A DNA stretch of 64,000 nucleotides. Origin: Gymnogyps californianus. Its lineage: Eukaryota > Chordata > Aves > Accipitriformes > Cathartidae. This document shows, piece by piece, positions 48,701-58,451 of the stretch (its first letter is position 1; each line of letters starts with the position of its first letter). Both the position numbers and the translations under genes were made by a program. Location of the stretch: the NCBI RefSeq assembly GCF_018139145.2, contig NC_059478.1, positions 19,871,001 to 19,935,000 of the forward strand, read 5' to 3'. Below the pieces are notes generated by a model. That model saw nothing but the letters and a program-made list of their open reading frames with translations, had not been told where the DNA came from and ran no database searches.

Positions 48701-51700
48701 TAGTGAGGGATGCTTCACTTTAATAACAGGCATCCAGCAGGTTGTTTTTCAAGACTTCAGTGTACAGTGAAGAGTATGAGGCTATTCCAATTCTAAGCTG
48801 CTTTTTTCCTTGCCTCCTTCTACCGTGTTCTTAATCTATCTTACCTCTTTCTGCTTGCCATTTACTTTCAGGCAAGAGTACTTTGAAGAGATATGAAGTA
48901 ATTAACTGCAGTTTCGGTATTAGCATGCTGAAAAAAAAAAAAATCAACATTTCTGTTTTTCCAAAGTGACACTTTTTCATAAGGAATAATCTTTTTAACT
49001 TCAGTGTTCAGAATCCCTGATTCATAGCTCTTTTTGTGCACTATTCCATAGACTAGATTGTGCCTGGAAGGGGGAGGGAGGGTGAAAGTCTGAAAGAACC
49101 CTCTTAAGCTGATTATACAGCTGCAGTGATGAGCTGAGTCTGCCTCAGTGAGCCCACAGGGAACTGGTCTTGCATGTGAAATCAGAATGTGCTGTGGGAC
49201 GACCGTTTCTGCAGACACATAAAGAGTATTCCTGACAACAGGTAGCAGATAGCTAAAAGTACTTCTGGAACGTTTCTTTTCCAAGTGCCTGTGTTAGAGA
49301 CAGCCCTCTAGGCCACATGCATGTTTCTGTGGGCTGTGTCACGGTTTGTCTGTTTCCACCTGGGAGAGGAAGATCTGAAGTACTCCCATTGCTTTGGCTG
49401 TCTTGATTTAAAAATTTGACAGAAAGTAAGTCCATATCACAATAAGGGTTGGTCACTTAGAGTAGATAAACATGGCCTGTTTGAAAAAATTGTGAAAGGT
49501 GAGTTAAATGAAAAAATGCTAGAAAGCCTCATTTTAGTTGATAACGTAACAAAAACCTCATCTGAACAGTCCTTGTAAGTATTTTAGTAAATGTGCCCAT
49601 CATTAGTGTTTCCTGCAGCTGATGATGGTGACCCTATTTCTATGTCTAAAGATTACTAACTTTTACTAAAGTCTCCTTGGGAAGGTGCTTTGAATTAATA
49701 CCATGCCATGTTAAATGTCAGATATTAACATATGTCTGAGAGAGGAATTACAAGCTTGTTAATCGCAGGTCAATTGAAGTGGTTCCATAACCCTGTTGAT
49801 ATTCCAGTTTGCTCTGTGTGTACAGTAGCGTTGGTGCTTCCTTGTAATTGTAAAACCTTGTTTCACTCATCTTGCAAAAAACTTCCAAAATTCCGCTCAC
49901 TGATTTTGAGTTATTTCAAAACCTTTTTCAGTTTGGTAATTTAAGACAGTATCATACCAATATGCAAAATAACATAAAATTCATGAGGCAAGATACTATG
50001 CCAGCTTCTGGTTATATATGCTGTGTAATTAATAATGTTTTTTGTGTTATCCTCCAGCTCTGGTCATACAGTCTTCTTACCTCTTTCAGACCTGACATGC
50101 TCTGACTTCACCTTTTCATTTAAGGAAGGCGCTCTCATTCTCAGCTTTAACAAACATGAGCAGATAGAGGGGAAGAATCACAAGGCATGCTGCACTACTC
50201 TGCTGAGTCACATGTTGCTTTGGGGATGGTGGCCTTCATTAGTTCTTTTTATTCTCATTATTAGCTCCTTGGAGCTAGGGTTCTTGCTTGCTCTTGTTTT
50301 GGTAAACGCTAACACTTCTGATTTTACTTATACTGCAGGAAGTATAGTTCAGCTGTAAAGCTCAGTTTTCACCTGGGAATAGGTAAGGGAATGAGTATTT
50401 ATTTGATAAGAGCACTTTTTATAAAGTGCTTGCATTTAAAAATTGGTATCATAATTAATTGAACTTAGCAGCTAAGTTTACTGTTTTGCTACTGGATGTA
50501 CGTACACTTGTCTCTGCAGCCAGCTAGAACCTGCTGGATAATGTTTCATCTGCCTGATAAACAAATTAAACAACGTGTTGGAACAACACTGTGTTTACTT
50601 TTAACTGTAGTACTAGAATCTTTGCATAACTGATGGTGATTATCCAGGATATAATGATTCATAGGTCTTAAGTAGTGTTTAAAAGAAAAAATTTTTTAAA
50701 AACAGGCGGGGGGGGGGAAGTACCATTAGACGTTCCTATGCTTCACATAGATGTCTGGCCTCTGATTTCTAAATGGTAGTAGTTCCCTCCTTCCTCTTCC
50801 AAATCTTTGCTGTTTGTCATGAGTGTAGAATTCTGAACCAGAGCAAAGGGCCATGCACCTACCTTTTAGACTGTGCTTTTTCTTAGGAAATTCTTTTAGA
50901 AAAATATTGTTACACTCACCATACTGAGTGGGAGAATTTGGAGCAATGAGAGGAAAAATGCTTTGTCTTAAGTCAGTATTGACTTCAGCAGCGTTTCTGC
51001 AGATGAGTAAAAAGGCAAAAAGAGATTTCCTAATCTAGCGAAGTATCCCCTAGGTAATACTGCCTGTTTTAAGATGATATTGCACTGGAACCATGCTTCA
51101 GTAGCTTCTGTTCTCAGATATTAATTATGCTAGCTGGAAAGGGAAGATGGCTCTTGAAACTAACAAACTGGAGAAAAGAATATGACATCAATTTTGGTGT
51201 CTACCAAAAGCTTCCTGATCTTTCTGTAAAACATTTATTCTTTCTAACTTCTGTTATCCATGTTATGCCAAAATGCAGCTTCCCTCCCTGCCCATGACAC
51301 GTTTTCTATTGAGGCCATCACTGCTGTGAAAAGTCGAGTCCCCTGTTTTGTGTAGAACCTGGCCTCACCTGGGACCTCTGGCTATTATTGTTGCACAGGT
51401 TTGGCAATCTGTCCTGGGTGATATGCCAAAAAGCAGTTTCCTTTTCTGAAATTAAAGAGCAGCTACACATATAGAAAGTCAGCTGGAAGATACTCCCTTT
51501 TAAAATGTGAAATGCTGTGGATCAGTTAATTGGTGATATCTTACCTGTATTTGTAAGGAACAGGTTTTCATCCATGAGGACTTGAAATTCAGCAGGATCT
51601 GGGAGCATTCTATCTTTCAAAGTGCATCTCAGCTTCTCTGCATGCCCCTTTTACTCTTTGAAAATGCTATTCAAAATCTTGACTATATATTTTCTTCTGC

Positions 51701-53339
51701 ACCCATGCCATAGGCTACCGAGCTTTATCATAGAAAAAACAAGTTAACAGCTAACATTAAGCATATGCATTTCTTTTTCTTTTCAGGGAGAAAAAGTTCT
51801 ACTGGCATTTGAAGCTCGTGTTTCCTCACTGTCACGCTGAATACACTTTAAAAGGGTACAGAGCTTGAAAAACAGATTTTTATAAAGTTTAAATTAGTCT
51901 GCTGAAATTGAACTGCAAAATATTTTGATCAGTTCTTAATCTATTTCTATTATACAAGATAAACTCGATTATTATTTTTAGTCTTAATTAAAAGGGCATT
52001 TAAATTGAAAAAAATACTTAAAGTTGTGTAGTCCTTTCCTCTTTGAAAGCTAGCAGGCTTTTCAAATCGGGCTAAATGTTTGATTGCTGGTCCTTTTCTC
52101 TATGTAAACAGAGCAGCTTGTATATTCGTGAGCGATATCCTGTACACCTAACATACTCTGTTCTCATGGAGCAGACATTCAGCAAGATTTGCCATCCCTC
52201 CTTGCCTGCATACTGGAGCTGACCTTCATATAGGATGAAATGGTTGCATTGTTTGCTTTGTAGGAAAGCCCACAAGCACATTTTGCAAAGGCCAAAAAAT
52301 AAGCTTTTGTTGACAAATCTTTCTCCTTTTTTCCTAGCCTGAAGGGGGGATGAGAAGTATGCCCTTGTCTACTTCTAGGGCTGTAGGAACAGCATGTTTC
52401 TGCTGCAGGGTTAGAAACTAGAGATATGCATCTGTTTACTCGTTGTAGATGCCAGTGAAGTCCTAGTGTTGAAATTGAGATAAAACTGTCAATTATTTAT
52501 GCTGTATTGATACACGTTTATGATCCTCCCATAAACTACTCAGTTGTGCCACTGTAGCATACAAATATACAGCATCCTCCAGATGACTCAGATAATAGAT
52601 TTTTGTGTACATGATGAACCATGTCTTATGTATTTGATTTTTATTTTTGGTGAAAGGGTGCCTGACGATAAAACACTCGCTGATATCCTTAAGCCATACA
52701 TTGATCCAGTGGAGTCAGATCCTGTAGTTTGTCAAAGGTGTGTATTGAATAACTTTTCTGCCTAGTTCATCTAATGCACTAATAAAAGAAGGGAACGGTT
52801 CTGAATAAATGGTTTAAACTAGCCGCACTTTCAGCATGCAGAGCTGAGTTCCCAGTCAGCAGTACATCTTTAATTCCTGTGATGAAAACCATCCTAACAT
52901 TCACCAACCAACTAACCCTGGAGTACAGCCACCAAATTTAAATGAGGAAAAGATTAAGAAATTGACTTGCAGCATAAAGATCAAATAAAGGAACTGTAAT
53001 TCTAAAAAATGTAACCGTAATTAACCTCAGTGGGGGTGACAGTGAACCTTTTCTTCAGAGTAATTAGAAAAACATACTAGTAATTATAGCCCTCATTTAT
53101 AGGAAATATTTAGTATGTGGCAAATTATTGCCTTTATGAAGTAGTACATACTTTTGGCTGTTGACATGCAAAAGATACCCATCTTTTATGGATGATAGGA
53201 AGAAGAGTCATTCTACATCATTGTTTCTTCATCTCTGTTGCATATTCTTTTTTTTCAGATTAAAAATCTATACAGTGTCTCCTCAGTCAGATGTACAAAT
53301 TTTAATGAAAATAGAAAACAGGAAGCAAAACTCTGTCAG
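39230..53339 (+). CDS. ZNHIT6: Box C/D snoRNA protein 1 (zinc finger HIT domain-containing 6), 5' part of gene
   Basis: In human and yeast this protein (BCD1) works in the nucleus, mainly before and during assembly of box C/D snoRNPs, with NOP58, SNU13/15.5K and the R2TP/RUVBL machinery. Eight exons are visible, joining to 220 codons plus two bases in one frame. A HIT-type zinc finger occupies residues 24-58, with ligands C24, C27, C36, C39, C44, C48, H52 and C58. It is followed by the conserved [10 protein letters not shown] and DYRFLEDV stretch, a basic TKRRENS segment, WHLKL and [17 protein letters not shown]. The ATG at 39230 is the first Met in frame and has a strong context (G at -3, G at +4). 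Only 23 residues precede the finger, against about 200 in human. The C-terminal exons after ...ILMKIEN lie beyond the window. Confidence 0.93.
39298..40911 (+). other. ZNHIT6 intron 1, 1.6 kb
   Basis: The first 450 bp are CpG-island sequence, then AT-rich intron follows. I see no repeat or further coding exon. Confidence 0.75.
40912..40977 (+). CDS. ZNHIT6: ZNHIT6 exon 2 (66 bp), first half of HIT finger
   Basis: After one base completing Arg23, the exon encodes [20 protein letters not shown] and a further Cys: two CxxC pairs and the fifth ligand. The acceptor is tctttcag and the donor gtatct. A 91-bp intron follows. Confidence 0.95.
41069..41175 (+). CDS. ZNHIT6: ZNHIT6 exon 3 (107 bp), second half of HIT finger
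   Basis: The exon encodes [14 protein letters not shown], completing the zinc ligands (C48, H52, C58), then [19 protein letters not shown] and the start of the next domain. The acceptor is attgcag and the donor gtaaga. An 85-bp intron follows. Confidence 0.95.
41261..41346 (+). CDS. ZNHIT6: ZNHIT6 exon 4 (86 bp)
   Basis: The exon encodes [17 protein letters not shown] and [12 protein letters not shown]. The DYRFLED motif is conserved in the BCD1 family; the second half is variable. The acceptor is accttcag and the donor gtaagt. Confidence 0.93.
41347..42680 (+). other. ZNHIT6 intron 4, 1.3 kb
   Basis: The intron contains a run of 11 G at 41934-41944. Otherwise it is ordinary AT-rich intron with no recognised repeat family. 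Confidence 0.75.
41934..41944. repeat. Poly(G) run (11)
   Basis: Eleven consecutive G lie in ZNHIT6 intron 4. Such runs are prone to length error and polymorphism. Confidence 0.8.
42681..42784 (+). CDS. ZNHIT6: ZNHIT6 exon 5 (104 bp)
   Basis: The exon encodes [19 protein letters not shown] then [15 protein letters not shown] and two bases of Met. The RNKARR and GFTKR(R/K)ENST motifs identify the family. They are basic and likely RNA- or protein-binding. The acceptor is tttcctag and the donor gtgagt. Confidence 0.93.
47621..47644. repeat. (TA)n(CA)n microsatellite
   Basis: About seven TA units run directly into about five CA units, within ZNHIT6 intron 5. Confidence 0.85.
47651..47674. repeat. 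Perfect 24-bp palindrome
   Basis: The half-site AAGGTTTTATGT is followed directly by its reverse complement with no spacer, seven bases after the (TA)n(CA)n tract. It could extrude as a small cruciform. It matches no known element that I recognise. Confidence 0.9.
50708..50717. repeat. Poly(G) run (10)
   Basis: About ten consecutive G follow aacaggc, in ZNHIT6 intron 5. Confidence 0.75.
51787..51855 (+). CDS. ZNHIT6: ZNHIT6 exon 6 (69 bp)
   Basis: After completing Met, the exon encodes [20 protein letters not shown] then LK and two bases of Gly. It corresponds to the WHVKLQFP segment of the human protein. The acceptor is ttttcag and the donor gtacag. Confidence 0.9.
51856..52656 (+). other. 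ZNHIT6 intron 6, 0.8 kb
   Basis: This is an AT-rich intron with no recognised repeat. The frame is open upstream of the next acceptor from 52544 by chance. Confidence 0.75.
52657..52737 (+). CDS. ZNHIT6: ZNHIT6 exon 7 (81 bp)
   Basis: The exon encodes [20 protein letters not shown] then DPVVCQ, the most conserved C-terminal block of BCD1. The acceptor is ggtgaaag, with a weak pyrimidine tract; the donor is gtgtgt. Confidence 0.93.
52738..53258 (+). other. ZNHIT6 intron 7, 0.5 kb
   Basis: This is a short AT-rich intron. Nothing is recognised in it. Confidence 0.75.
53259..53339 (+). CDS. ZNHIT6: ZNHIT6 exon 8 (81 bp), last exon in window
   Basis: The exon encodes [20 protein letters not shown] then RKQNSV and two bases of Arg. 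The acceptor is tttttcag and the donor gtaagg. The next exon, expected to begin with a tyrosine-rich YY-E-L-D-like segment as in the human protein, was not found in the remaining 10.6 kb. Confidence 0.92.
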
Positions 53340-54499
53340 GTAAGGTTCTTCAGTTTGTGTGCTTAGTAATTAAAAATATCAAAAAGAAATAATACGTTTC
53401 TTAGTCTTTAATATTATGAATGGAGATTACATAATCTCATGGATTAAACTTCATTGAGTAATTACGAGCCATCTTAAAAATGATTCAGCAAAAATGTTAT
53501 TTCTTTGCCTTTTAATATGTCAACACTGAAATTTCTGTGCAATTACTGAGTAGTAAATTCAGCTGACTCATCCTAGGACAATTTAAAAAGCCAGGGCACT
53601 CACAGCTACATTGGTGGAATAGCGAGCGTGCCTGTACCTGAGCTGCTTCAGCAGCAGTCCATGCAAATGTAACAATGTCTGCAGCAAAGACAGGTTTGTG
53701 TTAAATTACAGTATTGACCGACGGAAATGTAGACATCCATTCCCTTCTGCAAGTTCCTCTGTGGATATGTTAACCTCCCCAAGAGACTTGAGGTGATAGT
53801 TGAGGAGAGCCGTCTTTTTAAATCACTGGAGCAAAAATTATGTGCTTATCAGCATCCAGTCACTGCATTTGAAATAACACATTTTTCTCAAAGTTACTAG
53901 CTCATCACTCTTCATGTTACCATATTTCTGGGTGTGGGCTTTTAAGTCTCCACAATTCAGACTTGTGCAGAATTGTTTTCATTGTTTCCAGAACAGACAA
54001 TAATCTTGAACTTCAAAATTAAACTTTAAAGAAATAATTTTTGTTGGTATAAATACCATTTTGAACACTCCACCCTGTTGTCATTGTTACTGAAAAGGAC
54101 ATGTATCAGCTTCGTATCATAGCTTGTTGTGGTTGACCAGTGATTCCTAGTTAGGGTTCTTAAAGTACATTCTTTTCTTCAAATGTAACAAATGTAAATA
54201 ATATGCTTCCCTAAAGCATGGTATATTATTTCTAAGGGGGGAAAAAAAGGTATATAAAAAGAATTTGAGTTGCAACTGAGCTTCCTGTTTGTGCTGTATT
54301 TTTTCCCAGTACTATTCAAAAATGTGTAACGTACTTTGAAATTCAAGACCAAACTCTTCATGGTTTTGATTGGGTTGTTTTTTTTTTTAATTTTTTCCTC
54401 TTTGCAATTGTTATTTGAAATATGGTTGTAACATTTGCCATCAGAGTTGTCAGCTAGAAACCTGTTGGGTTTAAGTGAAATTGAAGATTACAGAGCTAT

Positions 54500-54970
54500 G
54501 GTTCGTATATGCAGGGAGAAGATGTGAAAGGCCAAAGCTCAATGAGAGTTCAAACTGGCCAGTGTTGTTTCAGAAAACAAGAAGGGCTTTTTTTAAGGAT
54601 GTTAATAGCAAGAAGAGGTCTAAAGAAAACATTGGACCGATACCTGTTGAAGATGTTCAACTGACTAGTAGGGATGAAGAAAAAGCGGAGGTATTCAATG
54701 TGGTTTTTGCCTCAGTCTTTAATAATATTGATAGACCTTGGGCTGCCCGATCCCCTGAGTCGGAGGACTACGAGTGTGGGAACAGTGACTTTCCATTTGT
54801 GGACACTGAAATTGTAAGGGACCAGCTGTATCAGCTGAATGTTCACAAGTCCATCGGGCCTGATGGGATTCATCCCAGAGTACTGAAGGAGCTAGCGGAT
54901 GTTGCGGCAGGACCCTTCTCAATCATCTACCAAAGGTCTTGGGAGTCTGGGGAGGTCCCTGCTGACTGGA
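54500..54970 (+). mobile_element. CR1 LINE, 5' segment (interrupted by LTR)
   Basis: This is the upstream part of a 5'-truncated CR1 copy. It encodes the region just before and at the start of the reverse transcriptase (KEN(I/V)[45 protein letters not shown]). The endonuclease domain is missing through 5' truncation, the usual state of CR1. The frame is open from 54475. It stops at the LTR junction after gactgga and resumes at 55534. Confidence 0.92.
54966..54970. repeat. Target-site duplication, left copy (CTGGA)
   Basis: These five bases immediately precede the TG start of the LTR and are repeated exactly at 55534-55538. Confidence 0.85.
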
Positions 54971-55533
54971 TGTTGTGGTTTAACCCGGCAGGCAGCTAAA
55001 CACCACACAGCCACTCGCTCACTCCCCCCCCCCAGCGGAATGGGGGAAATAATCGGGGGGAAAAAAAAAGTAAAATTCATGGGTTGAGATAAAGACAGTT
55101 TAATAGGACAGAAAAGGAAGGGAAAAGAAAATAACAATGATAAAAGAATTAGAATATACGAAACAAGCGATGCACAATGCAGTTGCTCACCACTGACCAA
55201 CCGATGCCCAGCCAGTTCCCGAGCAGCGGCCCCCAGCCAGCTTTGCCCCTCATTTATATACTGGGCATGACGTCATATGGTATGGAATATCCCTTCGGCC
55301 AGTTGGGGTCAGCTGTCCTGGCTGTGTCTCTTCCCAGCTTCTTGTGCCCCCCAGCTTACTCGCTGGTGGGGTGGTGTGAGAAGCTAAAAAGTCCTTGACT
55401 TAGTGTAAACCCTGCTTAGCAAAAACTAAAACATCAGCGTGTTATCAACATTATTCTCATCCTAAATCCAAAACACAGCACTGTACCAGCTACTAGGAAG
55501 AAAATGAACTCTATCCCAGCTGAACCCAGGACA
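54971..55533 (-). mobile_element. Solo LTR of an endogenous retrovirus (563 bp)
   Basis: The element begins TGTTGTGG and ends AGGACA (TG...CA ends) and is flanked by the 5-bp duplication CTGGA. A 5-bp duplication suits ERVL-type elements, while ERVK usually makes 6. On the minus strand a perfect CRE (TGACGTCA, 55268-55275) lies just upstream of TATATAAA (55253-55260), with a poly(A) signal ATTAAA about 150 bp further on (55099-55104). Transcription is therefore expected toward lower coordinates, antisense to ZNHIT6. No internal viral genes are present, so recombination between two LTRs probably removed them. The family is abundant in birds. Confidence 0.9.
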
Positions 55534-55538
55534 CTGGA
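55534..55538. repeat. Target-site duplication, right copy (CTGGA)
   Basis: This is an exact copy of 54966-54970. Downstream of it the CR1 coding sequence continues in the same frame once the 563-bp LTR and one copy of the duplication are discounted. Confidence 0.85.
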
Positions 55539-56956
55539 AGCTAGCCAATGTTATTCCAGTTTACAAGAACGGCATGAGGGAAGACCCAAGGAACTACAGA
55601 CCTGTTAGTCTAACCTCTGTTCCTGGAAAAATTACAGAGAAGATTATACTGTGTACTATTGAAAGGCATTTAAAGAATAATGCAATCAGCAGGCGCAGTC
55701 AACATGGGTTCACAAAGGGAAAGTCCTGTTTAACTAGTTTGATGTCCTTCTATGATAAGGTCACCCGTCTAGTGGATGAAGGGGAGGCGGTGGATGTAGT
55801 TTTTCTGGATTTTAGTAAGGCTTTTGATACTGTGCCTCACAGCATCTTTCTGGACAAGTTGTCCAACTGTGGGATGAGTGGGTTCACGGTGCGCTGGGTG
55901 AAGAACTGGCTGAAGGGCAGAGCTCAAAGGGTTGTAGTGAATGGGGCCACATCTGGCTGGCGACCAGTCACCAGTGATGTTCTTCAGGGCTCAATTCTAG
56001 GGCCAGTTCTGTTCAATATATTTATCAATGATCTGGATGCAGGAGTTGAATGCACCATTAGCAAGTTTGATGATGATACCAAACTGGGAGGTTCTGTTGA
56101 TTCTCTTGAGGGACAAGAGGCCTTGCAGAGGGATCTAGATAGGTTGGAGCATTGGGCTATGATTAATGGGATGAAACTTAACAACTCGTAATGCCGGATT
56201 CTGCACCTAGGATGGAGTAATGCCAGGCACAAGTATAAATTGGGAGAGGGGTGGCTGGAGAGCAGCGCTGCAGAAAGGGATCTGGGGGTGCTGGTCGGCA
56301 GCAGGCTCAATAGGAGTCAGCAGTGTGCCCTGGCAGCCAAGAGGGCAAACCACATCCTGGGATGCATCAAGCAGAGTATAACCAGCTGGTCAAAAGAGAT
56401 GATTAACCTGCTGTATTTAGTATTGGTGTGTCCTCACGTTGAATACTGTGTGCAGTTCTGGGCCCCACCATTTAAGAAGGATGTAAAGGTCCTTGAATGC
56501 GTCCAGAGGAGGGCAGCAAAGCTGGTGAAAGGACTGGAAGGAATGTCCTATGAGGAGCAGCTAAGGACTTTGGGGCTGTCTAGTTTGGAGAAATGGAGGC
56601 TGAGGGGTGACCGCATTGCTCTCTACAGCTTCCTGAGGAGGGAAAGTGGAAAGGGAGGTGCTGATCTCTTCTCCCTGGTATCTAGTGATAGGACATGTGG
56701 GAATGGTTCAAAGCTGCACCAGGGTAGGTTTAGACTGGACATGAGGCAGCATTTCTGTACCAAGAGGGTGGTCGAACACTGGAACAGGCTTCCTAGAGAG
56801 GTGTTCGATGCCCAAAGCCTGTCAGTGTTTAAGAGGCATTTGGACAATGCCCTTAATAACATGCTTTAACTTGGTCAGCCCTGAATTGGTCAGGCAGTTG
56901 GACTAGATGATCATTGTAGGTCCCTTCCAACTGAAATAGTCTAGTCTATTCTACTC
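55534..56956 (+). mobile_element. CR1 LINE, 3' segment with most of the reverse transcriptase
   Basis: The segment encodes [26 protein letters not shown], motif A ([15 protein letters not shown]), motif B ([12 protein letters not shown]) and motif C as F-D-D-D (56066-56077), where active copies have (F/Y)-A-D-D. One in-frame TAA at 56189-56191 interrupts the frame. The C-terminal part then continues in the same frame to a natural stop at 56867-56869 (NRLPREVFDAQSLSVFKRHL). The 3'UTR holds the CR1 landmark ttggactagatgatcattg and ends near a degenerate agtctagtctattcta tail. The copy is inactive but young-looking. Confidence 0.93.
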
Positions 56957-58423
56957 CTGGACCCCGGGCAGGGAGTGTGGGTGGAAGTCCCAGGTGAGTC
57001 TGGTCCAGGTATTTAAGACCTATTGGTGCTCTCTGACTCCAGCAGTAGGGATTACACAGACATTTACACAGATTTCTGAAAGACAAGTGTCTGGACTGAC
57101 TTCCATTTAGTTCAAGAATAGCCAAATTCTGGGTGTTTAGGGGTAAAATTTAGAAATGCTGGTATTGTGAGCTACCCTGGAAAGTTCATTGCAGAACCAC
57201 CTGGGCTGATGAAGTTTTCTCAGTTCTGTCTTTCTCCTGTATTTCTCAGTGCTTCACGAAGGGCTATTGAGCACAGGCACTTTAGCCATACAGATTGTAT
57301 GTGCTGTTGCACCCAAGTAAAGAAGCCCTTCTAGAGCTCAGCTCTGGGAAATGAGATCAGAAACAATTTCCCATTTTTAAAATATTTTTAGCAGACTCTT
57401 CTGCTCATCTGTTAATAGTGGTACTTAGGACACGTTCCCAGAGCATGAACAACCTCTGTCCCCTTCTCAAGTAATTAACTCAAGTTGATGCAGCAAAAAC
57501 TGAAAATGCATTCAGTGTGTTACTGCTGTACATCTTCTTGCAGTACATGATTGGAAAGGCAGTATTCAAGCAATGATCTTGAATAGTCATGTGTATCTTA
57601 AAAATAAAGTAATTTATACACAGGTGGGTTTTTCCCTGGTATTTTAGTGCTTGGTTTTTCACATTTCCTTTTTTAGAAAAGAAGGAAAAATTGCTTTTGT
57701 AATAGCATGTAAAGTTCATCTTTTAATCTTTTGAAATAGAGTATGTAAGTTGCGTAGAAGGCTTGGGAAAGAAACGAATTTGGTATTGAAGTGGACTACC
57801 TCTTGTGCTCATCAGTTCTTCTGTTACTTAACCATTTTCCTCTTCTGAAGTCAGTATAATGCTTCCTTAGCTCACAGATTTGTTGAGAGAGAATTCTTCT
57901 TCATGAAGTTAAATTAACTTAACTTAAATATCCTTAAGTTTGAGCCTCATCTGTATTCCCAGAATTGGCTATGTTGGTTGATATCAAAGTCACAGTAATT
58001 GGTGTTTATCCCACTTAGTGAATGTAAAGTTTAAAGCTTAAAAAGAACTGTAGAAAGTTAAAATAGAAAAGTGTTTTGACTTGAGAAATGCAATTCCTCA
58101 CTTGGAAATTATATGAGTCTGTTCATGTAAGTTGGTGGAGCAGGCTCAGCTGTGGCAGTGCAGACAGGTCAAGGAAGCAGCATATTGAAAGAAAATTCCT
58201 CCTCTGAAAGGAGAGAACAAAGTTTGTTTGAAATGATGGACTGCTATGTCAGCAGAAAAGCATCTTCTGTTGACATAAGCTGTGTCTCTGCCAGCAGGCG
58301 CTCTCAGCGCAGTTATGCCAGCGTAGTTGTTGTGACAAAGGCTCTGTGAGGGAATTTAAATTTTTACTGTACTTGCATTACAGTTAAGTAAGAGGGAATT
58401 TATTTTGATTTCTTCTCCTTTTG

Positions 58424-58451
58424 CCCACCCACCCCCCCCCACACCCCCCCC
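58424..58451 (-). repeat. C-rich tract, potential G-quadruplex on minus strand
   Basis: The tract reads CCCACCC, then a nine-C run, ACA and an eight-C run. The complementary strand therefore has at least four G runs of three or more with short spacers, fitting the G-quadruplex pattern. It lies inside intron 8, far from any exon. Confidence 0.7.

Larger units (their letters stand above)
42785..51786 (+). other. ZNHIT6 intron 5, 9.0 kb
   Basis: This is a long intron with no recognised transposable element. Notable local features are a GC-rich patch at about 45680-46150, a (TA)n(CA)n microsatellite followed by a perfect palindrome at 47621-47674, an A13 run near 48930 and a G10 run at 50708-50717. 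Open frames (43534-44255, 45743-46208, 48868-49284, 50035-50358 and others) carry no recognisable domain. Confidence 0.75.

Noticed and set aside
55984..56310. Minus-strand frames within the CR1 (55984-56310, 56623-56862)
   Set aside because: They are antisense shadows of the LINE reverse-transcriptase frame.
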